Assembly (NCBI RefSeq): GCF_040183065.1
Contig: NC_091117.1
Coordinates: 112,629,001 to 112,693,000 of the forward strand
Length of the DNA: 64,000 bases
From: Periplaneta americana
Taxonomy: Eukaryota; Arthropoda; Insecta; Blattodea; Blattidae
Reading direction: 5' to 3'
Positions 21,128-31,401 of the stretch are shown here, piece after piece. How positions within the stretch are numbered: the stretch's first letter is position 1; every line of letters begins with the position of its first letter. Made by a program: the position numbers and the translations under genes. Below the pieces are notes generated by a model. That model saw nothing but the letters and a program-made list of their open reading frames with translations, was not told the origin of the DNA and ran no database searches.

Positions 21128-24100
21128 CATATCGTCGTTAAGATAGCAAAACCTCGTATCTCAAAAATTGACGATTTCGAGCTCTGAGTTTCATGATGTT
21201 AAACAACACGTGCCGCACGAGATGCAAGAACCCGCTTCTCAATATGTTGAATAATAGCAGCACAATGTAGATGTATTAAAACCTTGTATCTCGCGATGTT
21301 TATACTTTAAGGTGTTAAAACTCGTATCTCAACATACATGTTATCGCACAACAATTGGCCATTCTATGCTCCAGTTTTAAGATTCCATAACTCGTATATC
21401 ATCATTCCAATTTACCGCGTTATGATTTGCCGCGCTTTTCTGTTATTATGTTATTGAATTTATTCATGGAAGTTGATAGAACTGTTTAGTAATCGAAAAT
21501 CTATTAAAACTATTAATTTTATGTCCATCATATATATTATGCGAAAGCGAATTAATCTCTGAAGTGAACAACAGCAGCTGGTTACACATTAGAGATGGTA
21601 AGTAAATAAATCACTTGAAATACTAATTCAGAATCTGTTAGCAAAGTAAGGTTAGTTATCCTACGAAACACTATCCACGTTATTATTTACACTCATTAAT
21701 TATATAACCAGCACATTACAGTTTGTAGGTAAATTATTTCTAAAGTAAGACTAAAGTGTCTGAATTACAAATAAAACCCAAAGTATTGTACTTTCAAAAT
21801 GGAAAGTTGTATATCTGGATATCAAAAATTCTACTTATTTCAGGATAAGGAATTACAACCAAACACACGTTATCAATCAAGAGGGAGAAAGATTCTTGAA
21901 ATGACACTGCAATTAACTGAAGAATTATCCACATCAGTGAAATCTCCAGTATTGTCGCCTCTGTTGCCAATGCTGCCGATACTACCACCAGGACCACCTC
22001 CATCATTATCACCACCACCAGAACCAGCAGCACCAACAGCAGCAGCAGCAGCACCACCACCACCACCACCACCACAACCATCACTACCACCACCGACAAC
22101 AAAAACAGGTACAAAGGATTATAATACTTCAGTTATGAGTCAGATAGAAGGTAGCGATTTTGAAGACTCGAGCTCAAGTTTTGAGCCTAGCAGTGACACT
22201 ATGTCTGAAGAATCAGATGTTGATGATCCAGCGCCCAGAAGAAAAAGGAGGAAGAAAATTAGTTATACAAGATCGAAGAATACCACAAGTAAGGAAACTG
22301 ATCACAAAAGAGACCATAATCTAGGAGAAAATGAAAATGAGGGTATAACAGATAAATTTATTCTGTTAGAAAACGAGAGCTTTGATGTAGGCATAAGATA
22401 TCACTCACCAATGCATATTGACAGTCATAAAGAACAGGAACTTGTAAATGTTACAGAAGGAGTTGTGAAAATTAAAAAATGTGCTCAAAAAGGAAAAGTA
22501 GACCTCACACTGTGGAAAAGAAATAAAACAAAAAATTTTAGAATGAAAGGTGAAGAATATAAGAGCCTTAGTAAAAAAAAGGAATTCAAAATAGAAATAA
22601 CAAGAGAGCCTCGTCAAATTGGACCGCGGTGCTCATCCCAATTGTGTTTAAGATCAAAAAACAAAAGAAAGTGCTCTTCCATAACTGAAGAGAACCGAAC
22701 TGAAATATTTAAAATTTTCTGGTCACACATGAATTGGGATCAAAGAAACATTTATGTTGCTACTCTGGTAAACAGGAAAGATGTTAAACAAAAAACAACA
22801 ATAGGAGAATCAAGACGAAAATGCAGTTTTCAGTACAATTTAAAAATAAAGGATAATGTAATACCTGTGTGCAAGGAAATGTTCCTTTCAACGTTAGGGA
22901 TTGGTGAATGGTCGGTCAGCAGTTGGGTCAAAGACACAGCAGAGGGAGATTCAAAATCAAAGGAAGTTCGTAAAGATGGAAGTAGCTTAATGAAAAATAA
23001 TGTTTCTAAATTTCTTGATAAAATTCCGGAATTACCATCCCATTATTGCAGATCATCTACTTCCAAGCTTTATTTGGAGCCACATTTCTCATCATTCAGT
23101 GAACTTTATAGAGTATTTAAAGAAGAGTGCAACAGGTGCAATAATATTCAACCCGTGGCTGGTAGAGACTTATTTGTGAAACTCATTAAGGAACACAACA
23201 TTGCCCTTTTCAAACCAAAGAAAGATGAGTGTGATCTGTGCCTTTCTTATAAACTACACAATGTTTCAGATGATGATTATAATGCACATCAGTTGAAGAA
23301 AGAGAGAGCAAGACAGGAAAAATCTGTAGACAAAAAGGAAGCAGAAGAAGGTAAATGCTGTGTGTTTACCATGGATGTTCAAGCGGTTCAGCTAGTTCCT
23401 GCTACTCAAGCCAGTTCTATGTATTTTAAACAGAAATTAGCATGTCATAATTTCACAATTTACAATTTAGGAGGCGGATCTGTAGTATGTTATGTTTGGC
23501 ATGAAGGTGAAGGGGGACTGGACGCCAACGTGTTTGCAACATGCATTGCAAATTTCTTGGTCACAGAAATAAAAGACTGCGATAAAAATAAAAACAAAAT
23601 ATTTTACAATGATGGCTGCTGTGCCCAAAATAGAAATGCAGTCGTCTCTAATGTACTGCAACATTATAGCGTTGCCAGTGGAACAACGATTATGCAGAAA
23701 TACTTGGTGAGAGGGCATACCCAAATGGAATGCGACAGCGTCCATTCTACAATTGAGAGAAGAAAGAAAAACAGGGATCTGTACTCCCCAGCCAGTTATG
23801 TTCAAATGATAAAAGAAGCACGATGTGGTAAACAAGGGCAGTACAAAGTGAAATATTTGTGTCATGAGCTTTTCAAGGATTACTCTGAAATTCAATATTA
23901 CAAGTCAATACGTCCAGGAAATAAAGTTGGTGAGCCGTGTGTTACTGACATTTCTGCACTTAAGTATACTCCAAATGTTGGTATTTTATACAAGTTGAAT
24001 TTTAACAACGATTGGAAATTAATTCCTAGACGCCCAAATACAATCATCGGAAGTGAGAAACAACTTTATGCTGGACCTATTCCTATTTCTACACAAAAAT

Positions 24101-24609
24101 ACGTCGACCTGATGTCTTTAAAGCCGGTTATTCCAAGAGACTATCATCCATTTTACGAGGGTCTTCTTCATAAATAATTCAGTAGATAAAGGACATAAAA
24201 TGTGTAATACTTACTATTGTGTTCTTGTAGGCATACTGCATTACTGTATTTGAATTATATTAAGTTCCTCCAATTAAACTTGGGTTAAATTAAGATATGT
24301 TAAATTGTTTATTTCCTTCCTTTCCCTATGAGATCGATTTTAAGTAAAATGCAAAAACTCGTAACTTTATCTTTTTTTCAAAGTTGTTTGTGTTAAAACC
24401 TCGTATCTCACAAAAAGGCCCCATAATGTATTTATAATGCGTAGTTAATATGAATTTTACACATTCAACATCTGGTTTAATAGTAGATATTAAACAATAT
24501 TGGTGTCACACAGATTGAATCAAAATTGTGGATATGAGACAGTTTTTTCAGTTTCCTGAAAATTGTGGGTTTTTGAGATACGAGGTTTTGCTATCTTAAC
24601 GACGATATG
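21128..24609 (+). mobile_element. DNA transposon with intact DDE-type transposase and subterminal repeats
   Basis: The left terminus CATATCGTCGTTAAGATAGC is matched exactly in reverse at 24590-24609, and identity continues through AAAACCTCGTATCTCAAAAA, so the inverted repeats are about 40 bp. A motif AAAACCTCGTATCTCA or a close variant recurs at about 21148, 21277, 21317, 21388 and 24396, and inverted at 24572-24589. No clear target-site duplication was identified. The element holds one large gene and no detected nested insertion. Confidence 0.88.
21799..24177 (+). CDS. 792-aa transposase-like protein, unassigned superfamily
   Basis: A single uninterrupted frame. Residues 50-105 are a Pro/Ala-rich low-complexity tract. 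Residues about 110-160 are acidic and Ser-rich, followed by a basic RRKRRKK block, a likely nuclear localisation signal. The middle is Lys/Arg-rich. A C-x2-C pair sits at 478 and 481 (KKDECDLCLSYK). The probable catalytic core has D526 (FTMDVQAVQ), D605 (FYNDGCCAQNRN) and a GHTQMECDSVHSTIERRK block with H640, E644 and D646. This D...DxCxxQN...GHxxxExDxxH layout is common in arthropod transposon proteins, often annotated as uncharacterised. I infer an RNase H-fold DDE/D transposase. The first ATG at 21799 is used; an internal start cannot be excluded. No lesion is visible, so it may be active. Confidence 0.85.
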   Translation: MESCISGYQKFYLFQDKELQPNTRYQSRGRKILEMTLQLTEELSTSVKSPVLSPLLPMLPILPPGPPPSLSPPPEPAAPTAAAAAPPPPPPPQPSLPPPTTKTGTKDYNTSVMSQIEGSDFEDSSSSFEPSSDTMSEESDVDDPAPRRKRRKKISYTRSKNTTSKETDHKRDHNLGENENEGITDKFILLENESFDVGIRYHSPMHIDSHKEQELVNVTEGVVKIKKCAQKGKVDLTLWKRNKTKNFRMKGEEYKSLSKKKEFKIEITREPRQIGPRCSSQLCLRSKNKRKCSSITEENRTEIFKIFWSHMNWDQRNIYVATLVNRKDVKQKTTIGESRRKCSFQYNLKIKDNVIPVCKEMFLSTLGIGEWSVSSWVKDTAEGDSKSKEVRKDGSSLMKNNVSKFLDKIPELPSHYCRSSTSKLYLEPHFSSFSELYRVFKEECNRCNNIQPVAGRDLFVKLIKEHNIALFKPKKDECDLCLSYKLHNVSDDDYNAHQLKKERARQEKSVDKKEAEEGKCCVFTMDVQAVQLVPATQASSMYFKQKLACHNFTIYNLGGGSVVCYVWHEGEGGLDANVFATCIANFLVTEIKDCDKNKNKIFYNDGCCAQNRNAVVSNVLQHYSVASGTTIMQKYLVRGHTQMECDSVHSTIERRKKNRDLYSPASYVQMIKEARCGKQGQYKVKYLCHELFKDYSEIQYYKSIRPGNKVGEPCVTDISALKYTPNVGILYKLNFNNDWKLIPRRPNTIIGSEKQLYAGPIPISTQKYVDLMSLKPVIPRDYHPFYEGLLHK

Positions 24610-24925
24610 ATATGTATAAATAATGTAAGATACGTGTATAATATTAAAACTAGTATGAAAAATAAAACATGAATTTCAGGTTTGTGTAAATTACTGCGTA
24701 AATTGATACTTCATGTTTGAGGTTAATTCAACATGCGTAGTACTAGTGTGAATAGGCCTATTATTTTGAGATTTTCTGATATTTTTAATAGTTGACGATG
24801 GAAGATTGTAATATCTGTGGTGCTGCAAGTTTCTGTCCTTGAGCAGATGGATGTCATCATATGGCAGCGCTGCTTATACACACACATCGCAATGTGTCGG
24901 TGACTGACTAGTCGTGCAGCAGGAG
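24610..24925. other. Interval between two transposons
   Basis: No gene is supported. A frame starting at ATGGAAGATTGT (24797) reads MEDCNICGAASFCP before a stop. It may be a 5' remnant of the YqaJ-type gene now displaced by the hAT element. Confidence 0.4.
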
Positions 24926-25077
24926 TGTGAGAACAGTGAGAACATAAATTATATTCCCGTCAGTAAAACACCTGGAAATCCGTCAGAATCCGTCAAAATT
25001 AAAAAAAAAGACCGACACAATATACCTACTTATATATAAATAAAAAAGCAAATTTTAACACAACTTACCAATCTTGA

Positions 25078-27077
25078 TTAAAGTAATAATTCATCCACAT
25101 CATCTGCCTCTAGTTCTGCAGTTGATGTGCTGGGTTGGTCTACGCTGCGGTACGCTGCCATTGTGCCAATTTGGTTGAGAACATCGTCTGGTAGGGTATA
25201 GTCATGACAGCATTTTTTTACACGCTTAAGTCCAGCACGCACAGTTAGAATCGAATTTACCATATTGGTTTTAAGTCTATTTCTAAGGGAAGTTTTCACA
25301 TTGTTGAGCATACTAAATGCTCTCTCCACGTCAGCATTCGACCACGGTAAAACCAAAATCATCATGGCAAAGTCTGAGAGTTCTTGAAATGGATTTTGAG
25401 AATTTACATCCTTATATGACGCGATCTCATGCCAAAATTCAATTGTGTTGGTAACATTTTGCCATTGAGCAGTGGTTAATTTAGACCATTGAAAATCAAT
25501 TTTTGTTATTATATTTCCAGTTAACCCTAATTCTTTGGCTAATGGGATTATACTCTCTTTAACTACTCTCAAAAACTGTTCTGGTGCAATTAAAGACACT
25601 TTTTGCAAAACCTGTACATTTCTCGGCTGTCGCCGTTGGAGTTCGTCTGCTAAGCAAAACAGAAAATTTTCGCACCTATTGCGAAACACTTTTTCATTAT
25701 CAGGGCTGATTTTATTGTCCTTTTTCAAATCAGTTAATAAAATTTCTACTTCATGGCCAAGATAAATATTAGGGGACTTGTATTTTCTAACTTTCACGGT
25801 TAGCAGATCTCCCCTATAACCAGGCACAACAATTCGTCTAGTAATACCTACAATGAGTAGAATTAAATCTTTAAGAAGCTTCGAAGGATCTGCTGTACTT
25901 GACTGGAATGACTTATTGACTTTCTGACATTCTTCTAGATATGGTTTAAGAAATACAAGATAGAGTTTATTGATGACGTCACAGTACATACCATATAAGA
26001 GTTCAGCTGTGTAGCACTTATTTTGAAGTCTAGATGTCTCAAAATGTGTCTGTAATTCAAGCCACTGATTTAGTATGCGACTGACAGCAACTTCAATCGA
26101 TAGCCACCTTGTATTTGACTGCTGTACAATTTTAAGGGGATCGGCTCCATCATTTATTGCTTGGAATAAAAACCTGTATGTGATCTGTCGAGAAGATGAC
26201 TTTGAAAACCAAGAATAAGTTTCAGATATTAAAAATTCAACATTTCTTGGCAACATTTCTGCAGCAGAAGACACAACTAACTGAAATGAGTGACAAACAC
26301 ATGGAATCAATACAAGATTACCGACTTCCTGCTTCAGTTTCTGATAGACCCCATTGTTAATGCCTACCATTACTCACGCATTGTCGGTCCCCACGCCTCT
26401 CATTTGTTTAATGTCTAACCCGTAGTCTGAAAGTAATGACTTTATTGCACTCACAATATAATCTGCATTTCCCTGTTCTATTTCAACAATTCCAAGAAAA
26501 GTGGATACAATTGTATTTTGTTGTTTCGAATAATATACAAAGCACACAGCCAGTAGTTTTATGACATAAATATCTGTCGATTCGTCAATAAGAAGACTAA
26601 AGTGGCCACTATCAATATCGCTCTGTAGTTCTGATTTAAAATGTTGAAAAAGAATATTCCTAATCAAACCACTACACTTTGTGCGGTGAAGTCGTAAAAG
26701 AGAAGCATGGTCAGCACCTTTGAAAAATCTCTTGGTAAGATCGGAAAGATGATCAACAGACCTTATTGAGCAATGGTTAATTACAAAAAGTGAAAGAGCA
26801 GCCTCAGCAGCTGCACATTCGTACGTATGTTTGACTGGTATAAATTGCAATTTTGACTGGCGCAAAGTGAAAATGGTTCTGATGCTTTTAAATGTTTCTT
26901 AGTGCTTCCATAATCGAGTAAATCTGACAATCGCACACTCAGACTGCACTGACAATACTTGCACCGCGCAATACCAGGGTCTCCAGGCACCTCCAACAGC
27001 CAATCCTTCACTCTTTCATCACTTAACCACTCTTTTCTAAATTTTCTAGTATAGCTCTTATCTTTCTTTTCTGACAT
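25078..27077 (-). pseudogene. hAT transposase (BED/ZMYM-like), two lesions
   Basis: The start at 27077 gives MSEKKDKSYTRKFRKEWLSD, followed by a BED-like zinc-finger region (GIARCKYCQCSLSV ... KKHLKAS). A one-base loss near 26874 shifts frame into LRQSKLQFIPVKHTYECAAA. The RNase H-like core follows, with DESTDIYVIKLLAV and GVGTDNA, where an in-frame TGA (26374-26376) interrupts. It continues to CVCHSFQLVVS and the C-terminal dimerisation motif SNADVERAFSMLNNVK, ending at 25078. In all, about 665 codons would be expected, normal for this hAT group. Both lesions preclude a full protein. Confidence 0.87.
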
Positions 27078-27095
27078 GTTAAATCTGTCAATAAA

Positions 27096-27200
27096 ACATT
27101 CACAAAGCAGTACAGACACTAATAATCGTTTCACCTTAAAAAAAATACACATTCACAAAGCAGTACAGACACTAATAATCGTTTCACCTTAAAAAAATAC
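27096..27200. repeat. Tandem duplication, about 53 bp x 2
   Basis: The unit from ACATTCACAAAGCAGTACAG to CACCTTAAAAAAAATAC is directly repeated with nearly no change. It lies just upstream of the hAT transposase start, inside the element. Confidence 0.92.
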
Positions 27201-27818
27201 AATGTAGGTAACGCGATATAGAAACAAACGTACACTACATTCCACTATACAGAACGCACACAGAATACTGACTTACACTTTCTGATGCAATCAGCTCCAT
27301 CTCAAGATTCTGGACACGTGAGTCACCGATTCGTTTTATTAGAATATGTTTGTTTAATTTTTTTAACCAATGCCAAGCTAGATGTCCACTTGCTGCAGGC
27401 CTGATAAAGACAGCTTCTGTTGGGAGCGAGGTCTTATCTGGGATACACTTTTGTTATGCCGACCTTCCACCTCACATTCCAATACACGGTAGTAATCGTG
27501 TCTTCAAGTCGCAGGAAAGTTGCAACGTTCATACTCGGCGTAACCGTCAACCTCTGACTTGATTACGAGGAATTCGAAACGGAAGATTCCTTAACATGGT
27601 ACGGTACGGACAGGGCTATTCAAAGAAAAAGTAAGATTCCCAAAAAAATTAAATAATTGAAAATGACAGCAGCTAAAAAAGTCAAAAGCCGCCGATGTAA
27701 ATCGTAATTTCCGCCAGGAAATCCGTCACCCGTCAAAGCCATTTTTTCCCCGTCCGCTACGTTGAAATTCCGTCAATTTTGACGGAATTCCCGTCCAGTT
27801 GGCAACACTGTGTGAGAA

Positions 27819-28710
27819 AGCAGAAGGAAGATAGTGAAATTAAGACTATTGAACAATTGTTCCCAGCAGGAAAGGAATACAATCCTTTGAATAAGAAGCC
27901 TGCTATAGACATAAAAGATAGTTTTTTCTTCATTGAAGTATCATCATACAGTTGGGTTTACTTAGTTATTAGGTTTAGAACATCGTGTACCTGGAACCAT
28001 TTCTAGCACCATGTATGGAAAAAGTTAAATTTTCTGAGAACTACAATAGTGCAAAAGATAAAGGGGCTTTCTTAAAGCAACACTGCACCTTGTCGGATGC
28101 AGCAATTACTCTGCTGATGAGACTAAGGGGCGGACAGTAAACACTAGATGGACAGAACTCAGAGAAAGTGTAGATTTACTGCGCGTAACTTTGTATCTTA
28201 CTCAAATCCTGTCAGTGGGATAGATTTCCCCCATTCGTCTTTAAAAAAACTTGTTGGTTATGATATGTCAAGTGTAAAAGCTGTGTAGTGAGGAAAACAG
28301 CATGAAGCAGTAGCTGTGTTAGAAGTCTCAGGGTTATTAAAGTCACAGATTCAAGCAACAGGTGTATGGCTTCATTCAACAGGCGTACTAGGAGCAAGTC
28401 TTGATGGACTTAATGATATTAAAGGGAAAACATGTACACGTGAAATAAAATGCCCCTATAAATACAAAAACACAACATTGACTCAGGCACTGAAAAGGGT
28501 AAATGATTATATATTGTTTGTGGATGATGATTTTTTTTAAATATGGACCATTATTACTGTCATCAAGTCCAAGGTCAGTTGTATATGACAGGTTGTGATG
28601 TAGGATATTTGGCAGTATGGGCTCCACAGCAGCCTGTTGTGTATTTCGTTGAGAAGGATTCTTCATGGGAAAAAACATGCAAATATTGCAGTCATTTTTA
28701 TTCATAAATT
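27819..28710 (+). pseudogene. YqaJ-type exonuclease domain, decayed
   Basis: Broken frames resemble the YqaJ/lambda-exonuclease-like PD-(D/E)xK nuclease domain found in many invertebrate repeat-associated proteins. Visible parts are WG-like GKQHEAVAVLE (its Trp codon is TGA), VWLHSTGVLGASLDGLNDIK with the catalytic Asp in SLDG, TREIKCPYKYK carrying the E-x-K pair, and HQVQGQLYMTGCDVGYLAVW near the end. Several frameshifts and stops are present. The upstream part (27819-28000) reads KTIEQLFPAGKEYNP but has no recognised domain. The hAT element ends just upstream, so it may have separated a 5' portion. Confidence 0.7.
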
Positions 28711-29437
28711 CGTGCCATGGTTGCACGAACATAAGAAGTAATAATGTGAATAGACTTACATTAATACTATTAACAGAAAAAAAATGTGGTGAAGAAATTT
28801 TCAAGTCATTGTAGTTTTCCAAATAAGGATCTGTGAAAGAAAAACCAAATTAGGAAAGAAGCTACACGTTTCATTTCACTAGAAACAACACATCCAGGTG
28901 TAGACAAATATCTGGCGTCAGGTTGCCATGGCACCAAAAAATTTTTGTATGGTGCCTGAATTTTTTTTTTATCGAGTTCTAACTTTCCAAGATTTCAGTT
29001 TCTTTTAGGCTATGTTGTTTCGAACAATATATAATGTTCACAAAAACAGTCGTAGGAAGAAATTTAAGTGCGTAATGTGTTTTATTAATTAATTATAATA
29101 TTGTCTAATGTATTTATAGTGAATATTGGGCATTTTACTTCAAGTGGACATGTTTTTCCCCTCAACATCATTCAGTCCATCAGGACTTGCTCCTAGTATG
29201 CCTGATGAATGAAGCCATAAACCTGTTTCTTGAATATATGGGTAAAATGCAGAGTCTTAAAATTTTGAAGTTTTGTGTATATTTGTAATGTCAAACATAA
29301 TTCTTAACAATACAGGTGAATTATCAAAACCAAACTGAAAACTGCTGTCAAGGCATTAACAACATGCTTAACTCCACTGTTCTATAGCGCTGCTCTTCTC
29401 TAATGTGCCGTTTTACCCCTCTATTTTGACAACCTCA
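28711..29437. other. Non-coding interval with an inverted YqaJ fragment
   Basis: Apart from 29155-29228, listed separately, no coding signal is seen. Runs of A and T lie at about 28938-28970. Confidence 0.5.
29155..29228 (-). pseudogene. Second YqaJ-domain fragment, inverted
   Basis: Reverse-strand translation gives QETGLWLHSSGILGASPDGL, an intact version of the motif block also present at 28350-28415 on the plus strand. At the DNA level the two are clearly homologous but diverged (GGCTTCATTCA, ACTAGGAGCAAGTC). Only about 25 codons survive. Confidence 0.7.
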
Positions 29438-30048
29438 CACCTACGACTTGCGTTTGGAGAGAGGAATGACTCCTTTCTGTGATTGGCTGAACCATTGAGG
29501 GCGTGTCTAGCAATATTACGAATGTTTGATACTACTAAGCCCATGGAAGAGTTAAAGGCTGCTCACGGCCTACTGTATAATATTTTGCAAATTATAAAGT
29601 GCAATTTATATTAAAGCAGTGAATAGAACGTCTAAAATAATGTATTTTTTAATTGCCAGGATTGGACTTAGTAATTTCACAAAATATCATTTTTGTACCA
29701 TGTATTAATAAATATCTTATAACTGAATATGTTGCATAGAAAGTGAAATAATGCGTATGGTTTGTGAAATGTTTTAAAATGTAACTTTATTAAATATTGG
29801 GAATCCTAAATATTTATACGGCACCAATAATATTAAAATTAATCGTGTATTATAGTACGACTTTTCGACAGTAATTTACCAAAACGTACCTTATGCGATA
29901 AGATTTAATAATAAATGGCTCTGTTGAATTTCCGAAACAATATTTCGTGTTTTGCATAGTAGACCTGTGATTGCCAATAAGGCCTTCATCATAGGGTATG
30001 TGCTTTTTATGATATAATATTAATTAAAGCAAAAATGAGAAGAAAAAG

Positions 30049-30251
30049 GGGGAAAATTTTAGATCATGGATTGCACCTACCAAATTATGTCTTAAAATAC
30101 TAAACAGAGTAGATTTTTCTGCGTTTGTCGAATGCGCATCATTATATTTACGAAAAGGCACTTTTCAGTGCCAATAATTTATTTTGTGTGCACAAGGTTG
30201 GAATTTTGAAGTAAGAGGAAAAGGGTGCAATCCATGTTCTGGAGTTTATCC
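30049..30251 (+). mobile_element. MITE family M1, copy 2 (copy-1 MULE only)
   Basis: The ends GGGGAAAATTTTAGATCATG and the reversed right end share CATGGATTGCACC. GAAAAAG and GAAAAAAG flank it. The corresponding place in MULE copy 2 (near 49325) reads straight through without it, showing that the insertion happened after the two MULE copies separated. Confidence 0.88.
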
Positions 30252-30534
30252 GAAAAAAGTACAGGTAGGACTAATTAGCACAGTTCAAATACATATAATA
30301 TTTTGTAACTGAAAAACATAAAGTACCGATAGTAAGTTTAGTTTATTTCGTCGAATATTTTAAAAACAAGTCACTGGAACAATTAACACTTTTTTCATAT
30401 CTTAATAATAAAATTAAATACATATAGTGCATCACTTATCATTGGAAACAGCAGGAATTATTAGCACACTCATTGCAAACTAGGAGCTGACTAATGTGGC
30501 AGAATTTTGATAAGGGAGTTGTACTGTATGTATA

Positions 30535-31401
30535 CAGAATGTTTAAAAAATACGGGGCATAATTTCAGGTATGTATTTACCACATGTAGATAATCAAAAT
30601 AGTTCATTACAACATGTATCCGGAAATGCTTTATTTCCGAGTTATGGCCTTCACAACATTGAAATTCACCGGAACGTTTTTCTTTCCGCAGATCGTTGCC
30701 GTCAAAGGAGACATTAAGAGGGCACTCTGACAGTTCATTCCGAGGCGAAGGTTACATTCAGTGTTATGTAGGCGTTAGACTGTGTGACATGTATTCAAAT
30801 CAAGAGCTGGCAGAGATACACTTCATGTACGGTAAGGCGGACGGCAATGCTGCGCTGGCTCGTCGTTTGTACCAGGAGAGGTACCCACAGCGACAATGTC
30901 CAGATCGGAAGACATTTGTACGTCTCCATTACCGTCTGTGCGACTGTGGAAAATTTAACTCTCCTGGTTTGGGAAGAGGACGACCAAGATCTATAACTCC
31001 AGAAGTATAGGAGGAGATTCTGGAGGCTGTGAACATGACTCCTTCTATCAGCACACGAAGGGTAGCGTTGTAAATCAATGTTCCTCATACGACTGTCTGG
31101 AGACTGTTGAAAGAGTATCAATTGTATCCTTATCATTTGCAACGTGTACAGGCCCTGTCACCAGCAGGTCAGTGAGACATCGATGTGAGTTCTGTATTCA
31201 AGCAGGATGTGGACATTTTGAACATCTTCTGTAATGACAACGACCTGCGGAAAGAAAAATGTTCCGGTGAATTTCAATGTTGTGAAAGCCATAACTCGGA
31301 AATAAAGCATTTCCTGACACATGTTGTAATGAACTATTTTGATTGTCTACATGTGGGAAATACATACCCGAAATTATGCCCAGTATTTTTTAAACACTCT
31401 G
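30535..31401 (+). mobile_element. Tc1/mariner-like non-autonomous element, TA target site
   Basis: The termini CAGAATGTTTAAAAAATACG and reversed CAGAGTGTTTAAAAAATACT begin inverted repeats of about 160 bp. TA flanks both ends (30533-30534, 31402-31403). MULE copy 2 holds the empty site, with a single TA, near 49045. The interior has a transposase N-terminus followed by a large internal deletion. Confidence 0.92.
30789..31172 (+). pseudogene. Tc1/mariner-like transposase helix-turn-helix remnant
   Basis: The frame starting MYSNQELAEIHFMYGKADGN continues RRLYQERYPQRQ, FVRLHYRLCDCGKF and GRGRPRSITPEV, then a TAG. Past it, EEILEAVNMTPSISTRRVAL, VPHTTVWRLLKEYQLYPYH and LQRVQAL continue the family pattern with another stop. 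This is the N-terminal DNA-binding half (DUF4817-like) of transposases common in arthropods. The catalytic half is deleted. A fragment of a related catalytic half is at 52178-52766. Confidence 0.8.

Larger units (their letters stand above)
24934..27810 (-). mobile_element. hAT element with 8-bp TSD
   Basis: TGTGAGAA flanks it exactly at 24926-24933 and 27811-27818. The left end reads CAGTGAGAACATAAATT and the reversed right end CAGTGTTGCCAACTGGACGG. Both start CAGTG, as hAT termini do, and both hold CCGTCAAAATT-type subterminal motifs. The transposase gene is on the minus strand. Confidence 0.9.

Noticed and set aside
21794-22114. Minus-strand open frame rich in Val and Leu
   Set aside because: It is the antisense shadow of the Pro/Ala-rich tract of the 792-codon transposase gene.
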